64,000 nt of DNA, from assembly GCA_026168455.1 (NCBI GenBank), contig CM047428.1, positions 22,286,759 to 22,350,758 of the forward strand. The letters are read 5' to 3'. The notes below the pieces were generated by a model, which was not told where the DNA came from, ran no database searches, and was given only the letters and a program-made list of their open reading frames with translations. The first letter of the stretch is position 1; the number at the start of each line of letters is the position of its first letter. The position numbers and the translations under genes were made by a program. The DNA comes from Theocolax elegans (Eukaryota; Arthropoda; Insecta; Hymenoptera; Cerocephalidae). Positions 10,930 to 20,782 of the stretch are shown here, one piece after another.

Positions 10930-12215
10930 TAGCTCTTACTCTCGCACTCTATTACTCTAACTTTCGTTTTCTCTCTATCTCTCATTCTCTCTATCTCTGA
11001 TTCTCTCTATCTCTCATTCTCTCCATCTCTCATTCTCTCTATCTCTCATTCTCTCCAGCTCTCATTATCTCAAACTCTCATTCTCTCCATTTCTCATTCT
11101 CTTCAACTCTCATTCTCTTTATCTCTCATTCTCTCCATCTCTCATTCTCTCTATCCCTCATTCTCTCTATCTCTCATTCTCTCTCTATCTCTCATTCTCC
11201 CTATCTCTCATTCTCTCTATCTTTCATTCTCCCTCTCATTCTCTCTCTCTCCCTCACAGACTCTCATTCTTACTCACTCTCACTCTCGCACTCCTTCACT
11301 CTCCCTCATTCTTACTCGCTCTGTACCTCTCGTTCTCTGTCTCTATCTCTCATACTCTCTCTCATTCTTACACGCTCTCACTCTCGCACTATATCACTCT
11401 CTCCCTCCCCTCTCTCTCTGCCTCTCCCTCCTTCTCTCTCTCTCTCTCTCTATCTCTCATTCTCTCTCTCTATCTCTTATTCTCTCTCTCTATCTCTCAT
11501 TATCTCTCTCTATCTCTCATTCTCTCTCTCTATCTCTCATTCTCTCTCTCTATCTTTCATTATCTCTCTCTATCTCTCATTCTCTCTCCCATTCTCTCAC
11601 TCTTTCCTTCACACTCCCTCACAATCCCTCATTCATATTCACACTCTCCCTCTTACAGTCCCTCATTCTTACTCACTCTTACTCTCGGACTCCCTCACTC
11701 TCTCTCATTCTCTCTCACTTTATCTATATCATCATATCTATGTCATTCTCTCCATCTCAATCTCTTACACATTCTCTATCTCTCTCCCTCACTCTCTCTC
11801 TGTCTCCCTAACACTCCCTCTCTCTCCCTCACTCTCCCTCATTCTTCCTTACTCTCTCCCTCTCACAGTCCCTCATTATTACTCACTCTCACTCTCGCAC
11901 TCCCTCACTATCTCGCACTCTATCACTCACTCTCACTCTCGCACTCCCTCTCTATCTCGCACTCTATCACTCACTCTCTCTCTCTCTCATTCTCGCTCTC
12001 GCTCTCTATCCCCATTCACTCTTTCTTCTTCTCTCTTTCGCTCTCTCTATCTTTCATTCACTCTCTCTTATTCTCTCTCTTTCTCTCTATCTTTCATTCT
12101 CTCCCTTATTCTCTCTCTCTCTCTCTCTTTCTCTCTATCTTTCATTCTCTCTCTTATTCTCTCTATCTTTCATTCTCTCTCTTATTCTCTCGCTCTAACT
12201 CATTCTCTCTGACGC
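10930..12215 (+). repeat. Pyrimidine simple repeat (TCTCTCAT-type)
   Basis: A long imperfect run of CTCTCTAT, CTCTCATT and related units. Not coding. Confidence 0.95.
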
Positions 12216-12239
12216 CAAGATGATGTTTATCGGACGGAC

Positions 12240-14165
12240 GGACGGACGGAGAATAAGAGAATGAGACAGAGCGAGAGAGACAGTGAGAGGAAAAGATAGA
12301 GAGACAGATAGAGAGAGAGAGAATGATAGATAGCGAGAGGGAGAGAGAAAGAGAGAGAGAATAAGAGAGAATGAAAGATAAAGTGCGAGAGAGAATGAGG
12401 GATGGAGAGAGAGAAAGAGAATAAGAGAGAATGAAAGATAAACTGCGGGAGAGAATGAGAGATAGAGAGAGAGAGAGAATGAAAGATAGAGAGGAAGAGA
12501 GAGAGAAATAGAGAGAGAATGATAGATAGAGAGAAAGAGAGAGAATAAGAGAGAGTGAAAGAATGATAGAGAGAAAGGGAGAGAATATGAGATGGTGAAT
12601 AAAAGATAGAGAGAAAGAGAGAGAGAATAAGAAAGAGTGAATGGGAGATAGAGAGTGAGAGCGAGAATGAGAGAGCAAGTGATAGGGTGCGAGAGTGGGA
12701 GCGAGTAATAATGAGGGACTGTGAGAGGGAGAGAGTGAGTAAGAATGAGGGAGTGTGAGGGAGAGAGAGGGAGAGTGAGGGAGAGAGGGAGAGTTAGGGA
12801 GACCAAGAGAGAGAATGGGTAAGAGTTTGAGAGGGCGAGAATGAGATAGATAAAGAGAGAGAATGAGAGATTAAGAGAGAGAGAGAGAGAGAATAAGCTG
12901 GAGAGATAGAGAGAGAATGATAGATGGAAGGAGAGATATAGAGAGAATGATAGATGGTGAGAGAGAGAGGGGGAGATAGTGAATGAGTGATAGAGAGAGG
13001 GGGGGGAGAGAGAATGAGTGACAAAGAGAGGGGGGAAGAGAGAGAATGTGTGATAGAGAGAAAGAGAGAGAGAATGAAAGATAGATATTGAAAGATAGAG
13101 TGAAAGAGAGAGAGAGAATAAGAGAGAGAATAAGAGAGAGAATGAAAGAAAGTGAATAAGGGAGAGTGAATGAAAGATAGAGAGAAAGAGAGAGAATAAG
13201 ATAGAGTGAATTCAAAGATAGAAAGAATAAGAAAGAGTGAATGGGAGATAAAGAGCGAGAGCGAGAATGAGAGAGAGAGAGAGAGAGAGTGATAGAGTGC
13301 GAGAGTGGGAGCGAGTAAGATTGAGGGAGAGCGAGGACGTGCGAGAGTGAGAGTGAGTAATAATGAGGGACTGTGAGAGGGAGACAGTGAGTAAGAATGA
13401 GGGAGTGTGTGGGAGAGAGAGGGAGAGTTAGGGAGACAGAGTGAGAGAGTAGGGAGAGAGATAGAGAATGGGTAAGAGATTGAGAGGGAGAGAGTGAGAT
13501 AATTAAAGAAAGAGAATGAGAGATAAAGAGCTAGAGATAGAGAATGAGAGATCAAGAGATAGATAGAGAGAGATTGAGATAGATAAAGAGAGAGAATGAG
13601 TGATAAAGTGAGCGTGAGAGAGAGAGAGAACGAGATAGATAAAGAGAGAGAGAGAGTATAAGAAAGAGAGATAGAGAGATAGAGAGAGAATGATAGATGG
13701 AAGGAGAGATAGAGAGAGAATAATAAATGGAGAGAGGGAGTGAGAGAGTGGGAGCGAGTAAGATAAAGAGAGAGAATGAGAAATAAATAGATAGAGAGTG
13801 AGAGAGAGGGAGAGAGAGAGAGAGAATGAGAGATAGAGAGAGGGAGAGAGATAGAGAGACTGAGAATGAAAGATAGAGAGAAAGAGAGAGAGAGAATAAG
13901 AGAGAGAGCATGAAAGATAGAGAGAAAGAGAGAGAATAAGAGAGAGTGAATGAAAGATAGAGAGAAAAAGAGAGAGAATAAGAAAGAGTGAATGGGAGAT
14001 AGAGAGCGAGAGCGAGAATGAGAGAGAGAATGAGTGATAGAGATAGAGAGAGAGAGGGAGAGAGAGAGAGAGAATGAGAGATAAAGAGATAGAGAGAGAG
14101 AGAGAGAATGAGATAGATAATGAGAGAGAATGAGAGATAAAGAATATCTTTCTCTCTCTATCTGT
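12240..14165 (+). repeat. Purine simple repeat (GAGAGAATGAGA-type)
   Basis: The reverse-complement counterpart of the preceding pyrimidine block. Both blocks are followed by the same 30-base motif beginning CGCCAAGAT and running into GGACGGACGGA repeats (12211-12250 and 14196-14236). Minus-strand frames in it translate to Ser/Leu/Ile/His strings and are artefacts. Confidence 0.95.
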
Positions 14166-14236
14166 CGCCCTATCTCTTCCTCTCACTGTCTCTCTCACGC
14201 CAAGATAATGTTTGTCGGACGGACGGATGGACGGAC

Positions 14237-14658
14237 ATTATAATTTATCGGTTTTTTTTTTTATATCACTTAGTAATTATAATAATAATTTTTTTGTCAG
14301 TAATATGATGCATTAACTTATGTTACACATGTTTATCATAAAATATATATGTTTTAAGTATTTTTCGCAAGAATAGGGCAGTTTTTACAAAATCGCTCAA
14401 AAAGATAACTTTAATATAATGTAGATATATATATATATATATATATGTGTGTGTATATATAAACTATACTTTGCGTCGCAAGGGGGAATACAGTTGAACT
14501 TTCTCCCATACAAAATATTTTTTAGATAATCGCTAAAACTAAACAAAGCAAATTTTTTAATATTTATATTAAAAACAATATTATTATGATAAATGCAATT
14601 TCATAAAAATAAAGTACCAACACATCACAATATCAATTCTTTCAAATATTTATTCTAC
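14237..14658. other. AT-rich interior of FB1, right side
   Basis: A (TA)n/(TG)n microsatellite lies at about 14424-14460. Nothing else was recognised. Confidence 0.6.
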
Positions 14659-14944
14659 GATTTATAGTAGAAATAAATTTATGTACTTTTACACATTTAT
14701 GGAGAGCCCGTATACATATCGATTTCATAAACTTATCGAAAACACTAATTTCTACGATTTTCTTAAATATTTAAAGAATTTTCCACCTTTTTTAGGAGAA
14801 CGCATTAGTGTATAATAAGAACGCTTAGAGAAATTAAAAAAAAAATACGTGTATAAATATATGAAAGTTTTTTTATTTATTCTTGAACTGTTAAAAATTT
14901 TTGGCAGTGGTGCCAACTTAAATCGAGGCGCCAAAAATCATCCT

Positions 14945-15240
14945 CTGAATTAACGTGTTCTCCAAGCAACTTTTGAGTTAAAGTCTTCTCCAAGCGATTT
15001 TTGAGTTAACGTGTTGTCCAAGCGAATTTTGAGTTAACGTGTTTTCCAAACGATTTCTGAGTTAACGTGTTTTCCAAGCGATTTCTGAGTTAACATGTTC
15101 TCCAAGCGATTTCTGAGTTAACGTGTTCTTCAAGCGAATTCTGAGTTAACGTGTTTTCCAAGCGATTTCTGAGTTAACGTGTTCTTTAAGCGAATTCTGA
15201 GTTAACGTATTTTCCAAGCGATTTCTGAGTTAGAATGTTT
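14945..15240 (-). repeat. 28-bp tandem array, right arm of FB1
   Basis: Reverse-complement copies of the left array, about ten units, ending in TTAGAATG and then the element tip. Confidence 0.9.
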
Positions 15241-15261
15241 TTATTCGGAGGCGACGATATA

Positions 15262-16238
15262 CAGGCCGAGATAACGGTCTCTTTTATCGTGTTTTATCGG
15301 AGAAGTGTGGGTGTGTGTGATACGGTGTGGGTGCGGACAGGCTTCCCCCACACGACCCAACACGCCGAGCAAAACCGTACGCCTCCACCACTCCGGATTT
15401 CGTCTACGGAAAAGACGGAAGATCGAGGCCAATTCGCCCAAAGGAGTGAGAGAGAAAGAGAGATTGACGGGGAGATCACGCGCTTTCGTTCCCGCCGTTT
15501 CAACGTATTTTGAGCGGTGTCTCGTGAATACAAAGGTGAGTGGTGCACCACGTTGGACCCGCGTGTCCCGTTGATAGTTTCCCGAGGTGAGGAAGCGTTC
15601 TTCTTTTTCCCCCTCTCGTGACAAATCCCGCCCGGGTAGACAGGTCGGTGGTTCGCGGGAGCCACTTCACGAGAGAAGGCGCGCGTGACGTAGGAAGCTT
15701 CTACGTCAGAGCTCCCTCCGTCAGAGATACATACGTCACACGGTGTGACGTATGCCATCAGGATAAGCAGCCGATCATTCCCGGATCGGTTGCTCGTAAC
15801 TCTGCAGTTAAATAGATTTTAACTAATTGTTTTCGCGCTGACCTCGGGGTAGTCATCGGTACGACTCCCCGTAAATTGTTAATGTTGATTTGTAGTTAAT
15901 TTATTAATATTTAATTGTTTATCTAATAAATCGACTCGGCGAGACAATCTTTCTCTCCGATTAGCGTAAAATATCGATTGTTGATAGTGTTTTACCGGTT
16001 ACTGTCCTATCCTACAAATACCACCCTCTCCGGTGTTTATCCTAGTTGGCAATTTTGGGCATAGGGCCCAACACACGGTATCTAAGTCAAACGAGGTGTT
16101 TGACGTTGTTAACAGCATTGCACGGGAATCGAAGTGATTCCCGGCCGTATCGTGGGACTGCGCACTTAAGGTTGGTAAGTTGGGACAAATTGGGCCTAAC
16201 CGTGGGCCTTACATATCCCCAGTACCCACCCCGTTACA
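15262..16238 (+). repeat. Gypsy 3' LTR, distal part
   Basis: The LTR resumes with CAGGCCGAGATAACGG and ends at CCGTTACA, the complement of the LTR start. An AATAAA lies near 15925 and could be the polyadenylation signal. Short reading frames at 15235-15815 and 16046-16255 overlap each other on both strands and show no domain; they are not called as genes. Confidence 0.75.
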
Positions 16239-17395
16239 AGTTTTGTTCATTTTAAAAGCAAATTAATAACAAAGAATTAAAAATATTACTGGAATATGAA
16301 GGTGTTGCTATTATTGTCGGCATATAATTACGCAAACTTACATTCATCTAAACAAATTATTTAAATAATGATTAAATATAATAATAAATAATAAAGTAAA
16401 TAATGTTTGCGACTTTTTGTTTACAAATTACTATTATTTGTAGGCAACACAACTCGAATAATAATTGTTTTTAATTTTACAAACAGGCGGAACACGGAAA
16501 CCTGATTGAACGAATATCGATTTAATAACGTAACAATACGTATCTTACACATCGAACTCGTCCTAATATTTAATAAAAACTTAACCGTCACTGTTAGTGT
16601 TTATACAGTTAGCAGATATTATTTTAATTATTAATTTAATTTTTTATTTATACAATTATGTATGAAGTTCATTAACACGTTTTTCGGTAAATATAATTTA
16701 TTTATAATTAAATCAAACTTTAAAAAGTAAGTAATTAGATCACATATTGAGAAAGCTAACCTTATTGGGAACTATTTTGTAGGTTCAGTTTAAAATTTTT
16801 CTCAGTTAACATATACAAAATTAAATGTAGATTAAATTAATACACAATAAGTAGGTATCCCAGCGATATAACTTTTATTTCTATTAGAGATATTGATCAT
16901 ACGTTTTCCATAAAATTTGAAGTTACTTATTTAAGTTTAATATTTGTTATGCCACTTAGTAAGATGTTTACTTAGATTGTTTAACTATATGTTTATTTAA
17001 TAACATAAATAACCAATGTACTACTAGCAGATTATTAATGCTTTTAAAGTGTGATAACGAATTAACATTTTTGTTAACAAGATGAAAGATTTCTCCATTG
17101 CATTAATTTCAACAATCGCAGCCAATATTAATTTTATGCGTACATGTAGTAATATTCTCTTACATATATGACATTTACAATCAGTATGCGTACAAACTTC
17201 ATTCGACAAAATGCCTTGCGCTGTTACATATATTCTGCATATAAATCTATTTATGTACAAAGGAATATTAGTTTTGTTTAGTATTTTATTAAAAAGATAT
17301 ACAGAGTTTCTGTAAAATAGAAAATAAATTCAAAGTTAAGACTTAGTATAAATCTTAAAAAAAATCAAACAAAGTGAATCTTTATTTACAGTTTA
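16239..17395. other. AT-rich spacer, no feature recognised
   Basis: About 1.15 kb between the Gypsy LTR and the second foldback. A 78-codon minus-strand frame (17024-17260) with a few cysteines has no visible domain or splice context and is not called. Confidence 0.6.
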
Positions 17396-17665
17396 TATAT
17401 CGACGCCTGAGTGGAACAAAGACCTATCTCGGCAGTTGCTTCGATAAGACCCTATCTCGGCGGCGGCTTGAAGAAAGCCCTATCTCGGCCGCCGCTTCGA
17501 TAAGACCCTATCTCGGCGGCGGCTTGAAGAAAGCCCTATCTCGGCCGCCGCTTCGAGAAGACCCTATCTCGGCGGCGGCTTGAAGAAAGACCTTTCTCAA
17601 ATGAGATTTTTTGTTTTCAAATTTTGTAGTGGCAGTACTGCGCGATTTTAAATTATGGTTTTAAG

Positions 17666-18590
17666 CAGGGTTGCAAATATTTAATTACTTTTCTAATTCA
17701 ATACGTACATTAATTAGTAATTACTTTTGTACTGAGTAATTAAACTTTTTTTTAATTCTTCATTACTTTTATACTGAGTAATTAAACTTTTTTTAATTAA
17801 TAATTACTTTTGGATTGAGTAATTAAACTTTTTTTTAATTCTTAATTACTTTTATACTGAGTAATTAAACTTTTTTTTAATTAATAATTACTTTGCACTG
17901 AGTAATTAAACTTTATTTTAATTAATAATTACTTATGGACTGAATAATTAAACTTTATTTTAATCATAATTACTTTTGGACTGAGTAATTAAACTTTTTT
18001 TTTAATTAATAATTACTTTTGGACTGAGTAATTAAACTTTTTTTTAATTAATAATTACTTTTGTACTGTGTAATTAAACTTTATTTTAATTAATAATTAC
18101 TTTTGGACTGAGAAATTAAACTTTTATTAAATTATTATTTAGAAAGAAGAATTAATAATTCTTAAGGATTACCCTTTAGTTTTAAAGTTATTCTTGAAAT
18201 TTAATACTGCTTTACCATCATCCGCTCCAGTAGAGAGGCTTTTTTCGATTGCCACGCTTCTGGACAGTTCATTTCAAATGTAATTATTAATTTAAATAAG
18301 GATTAACTACTTTGTCCTGAAGTATTCATTAATTTAAAAATAGTTTAATTACTCAGTCGAAAAGTAATTATTAATTAAAAAAAAGTTTAATTACTCAATC
18401 CAAAAGTAATTATTAATTAAAAAAAAGTTTAATTACTCAGTATAAAAGTAATTAAGAATTAAAAAAAAGTTGAATTACTCAGTATAAAAGTAATTAAGAA
18501 TTAAAAAAAAGTTTAATTACTCAGTACAAAAGTAATTACTAATTAATGTAGGTATTGAAGTAGAAAAGTAATTGAATATTTGCAACCCTG
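17666..18590. mobile_element. hAT-like non-autonomous core inside FB2
   Basis: The ends are CAGGGTTGCAAATATT and AATATTTGCAACCCTG, in the style of hAT tips. Inside are tandem copies of a unit of about 41 bp (TAATAATTACTTTTGGACTG) in inverted orientation on the two sides, and a short hAT transposase remnant. The flanks GTTTTAAG and CTTAAAAC are complementary rather than a direct 8-bp duplication. The core therefore either sits without a target duplication at the exact centre of the palindrome or was copied as part of an arm. Confidence 0.65.
18197..18283 (+). pseudogene. hAT transposase C-terminal (dimerisation domain) remnant
   Basis: 29 codons read [19 protein letters not shown] and then reach a stop. 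[10 protein letters not shown] is the signature of the hAT C-terminal dimerisation domain. The expected residues between SIA and the later FQM block are deleted. Confidence 0.7.
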
Positions 18591-19025
18591 CTTAAAACCA
18601 TAATTTAAAATCGCGCAGTACTGCCACTACAAAATTTGAAAACAAAAAATCTCATTTGAGAAAGGTCTTTTTTCAAGCCGCCGCCGAGATAGGGTCTTCT
18701 CGAAGCGGCGGCCGAGATAGGGCTTTCTTCAAGCCGCCGCCGAGATAGGGTCTTATCGAAGCGGCGGCCGAGATAGAGCTTTCTTCAAGCCGCCGCCGAG
18801 ATAGGGTCTTATCGAAGCAACTGCCGAGATAGGTCTTTGTTCCACTCAGGCGTCGATATATTCTTTGTTTTATGCATTCAAACAAATCATAAATACTTTT
18901 ATTTTAAGATAACTGTGTGACCCTTCGTGTTAAAAAGATACATGAAAATTTAGCAAAATAGCATAAGTCTGATGGACTTAAGTTGTTTTGCAAAAAAGTA
19001 AAAATCATTGATATGAAAACTCGCA

Positions 19026-19808
19026 TTAACCTTTTTCCTCCCAAATAACACAAATTTTTTCTTAACTTTCATCCTCATATCTTTTAATGAAAAAATCGTA
19101 TGAAAAATTTATCAAGCATCATATCTTGTAGATTTTGACCTCCTCTTTCGAATGCCGTTGACAAAATTTACCTAAATTGTAAGCCGGAAACGTTATAGGC
19201 CGGTTTTCCGCAATATTCTTTTTTCAGATTTTTTTACAACGAATTTGGAAATTTCGATTTTCCGATTTTCCACGAATTCGAAAAATAACTCGGAAAATTC
19301 TGAAAAAAATTGAGAGTACTCCTTGGTAAATTTTAAGACTTGAGAGTATTTCTTGACTAATTTTAAGACATTTTTGTTCTTAGAAATTTTTCACCAAACT
19401 TGATAGTTTTGGAGAAAAAAATTCGTCAAATTTAAAAAAAAAATTTTTCCTTTCGAACACCATTTTGTGTCCGCCATTTTGAACTTCGGAAAAGATCCAA
19501 CAGCATTTGAAAGAAAAGACATCTATAACACCGATAACAATGTTTCCAATGGTGTGTATAAACTTTTTCCATTTCAAAATATACTTTTTTTAGAAAAAAA
19601 ACGCGAAAAATTTGTGAATTTTCCGGAAAACCGGCCTATTACGTTTCCGGCTTACAATTTAGGTAAATTTTGTCAACGGCATTCGAAAGAGGAGGTCAAA
19701 ATCTACAAGATATGATGCTTGATAAATTTTTCATACGATTTTTTCATTAAAAGATATGAGGATGAAAGTTAAGAAAAAATTTGTGTTATTTGGGAGGAAA
19801 AGGGTTAA
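19026..19808. mobile_element. TTAA-flanked foldback MITE
   Basis: Bounded by TTAA (19026-19029 and 19805-19808). The inverted repeats of about 190 bp are nearly perfect and begin CC(T/C)TTTTCCTCCC. The loop carries diverged AT-rich sequence and no real frame. TTAA plus CC-type tips again suggest a piggyBac-related non-autonomous family, different from the one at 5554. Confidence 0.8.
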
Positions 19809-20392
19809 ACTTTAGTGAAATTGAAGCGTAAAATATATATTATGGGAATCTAATTGTTTGTGTACATGAATTATATATGTAATACTAATAATCCGGGAGA
19901 TTAACAAAATATACATATTTTTGTTAAATTTAGTTATGAAACAAGAAAATACTATATATAGTAAAATACTAAGCAAAATAAAGTTTGAAATTATGTGACA
20001 GTGTACATTTGGACTTAAATGCCACTTTACTTTTTCAGAAGAAGACTTATGATATTTTGCTTTTTCAAAAATGGTCTTATGTTACTAAGCACGTTTTTGT
20101 ATTTGCATTTTTGATACTCATAAAGCAATTATAATGGGTGTAAATAAAGTAAAATGATGTTTAAAATATATATTTATACAATAAAATCAATTTTTCAAAA
20201 ATTGTGACTTATGCAGCTCTGCCTTGTGACCACAGATATATATTTTGAAATTTTATGTTATTTTGTATGTGTGTGCGCGCACAAATCCAAACGTAAATTC
20301 ATTTATTTATTTATTATTTATTTATTTACTTGTACACAAAACCTTCGAAGATTAATTTATATGACCTATTTTATTGTTTTCAATTATTTTAG
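19809..20392. other. AT-rich spacer or intron upstream of the tnp2-like gene
   Basis: No exon was recognised. It ends in a good polypyrimidine tract and AG (20376-20392), so it is probably intronic in its right part. Confidence 0.45.
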
Positions 20393-20500
20393 ACATTACA
20401 TGAAGAGTTACAGAATCAACATGAATTACTAGACACATATAACACTAACAGTGTTGTGGATGATTTTTCGGCCGTAAATATTAATGAGATATCAAACAAT
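20393..20500 (+). pseudogene. tnp2-like transposase-derived gene, upstream exon
   Basis: A 36-codon open stretch between an acceptor (CAATTATTTTAG) and a donor (AAT|GTACGT). It is acidic and Asn-rich (HEEL...DDFSAVNINEISNN). Both sides are phase 0, and it joins in frame to the next exon at 20783. The first coding exon and start codon were not found. Confidence 0.55.
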
Positions 20501-20782
20501 GTACGTTATTAAAATTACTATATAAAAGCGCGTACACATTTTATTATTCGTATCCGTTCAAATAAGACTTTGCCGTTAACGATCGCGTCTATAAATGTAC
20601 TCTTTATAAAATAACGGCTTCACTGACAAGTATCACCTAGTACAATCATACTGGTTATTATACGCTTACTTAAATTTGGATATTGAAACTTTATTTTGTA
20701 CAGATACGAACAGTATTAAGTGTACAGCTTACTAAGTTAATTACATTAATAATTGAACTATTTATAATCATAAAAATTGCAG

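Larger units (their letters stand above)
9247..15257. mobile_element. Foldback element FB1 (6.0 kb) with 28-bp subterminal repeat arrays
   Basis: The ends are inverted copies: TCGTCGCCTCCG at the left and CGGAGGCGACGA at the right, each flanked by TATA (9243-9246 and 15258-15261). Inverted arms reach to about 9766 and from about 14659; the right arm has about 100 extra bases. Each arm has an array of about ten 28-bp units (core CGCTTGGAGAACACGTTAAC) and then a shared TTGGCACCACTGCC junction. The interior holds about 1.2 kb of AT-rich DNA and 3.2 kb of simple repeats. No transposase was found. Long inverted arms built of short tandem units are the hallmark of foldback elements (Drosophila FB and Galileo types). 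Confidence 0.8.
6608..16238 (+). mobile_element. Gypsy LTR retrotransposon, 5'-truncated, with a nested 6-kb insertion in its 3' LTR
   Basis: Homology starts abruptly in the reverse transcriptase thumb (VDDKIRPDPAKTEPIRVYP) and continues through RNase H, integrase and a polypurine tract (GGAAGGGGG, 9108-9116). The 3' LTR starts at TGTAACGG (9117) and its complementary end CCGTTACA is found only at 16231-16238. The LTR is interrupted by a foldback element at 9247-15257; without it the LTR would be about 1.1 kb. There is no 5' LTR, gag or complete reverse transcriptase, so the copy is dead. Its GC content is higher than that of the surrounding DNA. Confidence 0.85.
17400..18856. mobile_element. 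Foldback element FB2 (1.46 kb) of the same family as FB1
   Basis: The tips TCGACGCCTGAG and CTCAGGCGTCGA are flanked by TATA (17396-17399 and 18857-18860). Arms of about 260 bp consist of alternating 28-bp units (GCTTCGATAAGACCCTATCT, then CGG) and a junction with GTGGCAGTACTGCG. The tip, the 28-bp period and unit sequence, and the junction all align with FB1. The centre is a hAT-like terminal sequence pair (17666-18590). No complete transposase frame is present. Confidence 0.8.

Noticed and set aside
12163..14198. Long minus-strand frames (up to 250 codons) rich in Ser, Leu, Ile, His, Tyr
   Set aside because: They are translations of GAGA-type simple repeats in several overlapping frames, with no domain.
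15235..15815. Several overlapping frames in the distal Gypsy LTR
   Set aside because: They lie on both strands in a GC-rich LTR with no domain; the chance of open frames is high there.
17024..17260. 78-codon minus-strand frame with a Cys-containing segment
   Set aside because: No splice context, no family resemblance, and AT-rich surroundings.
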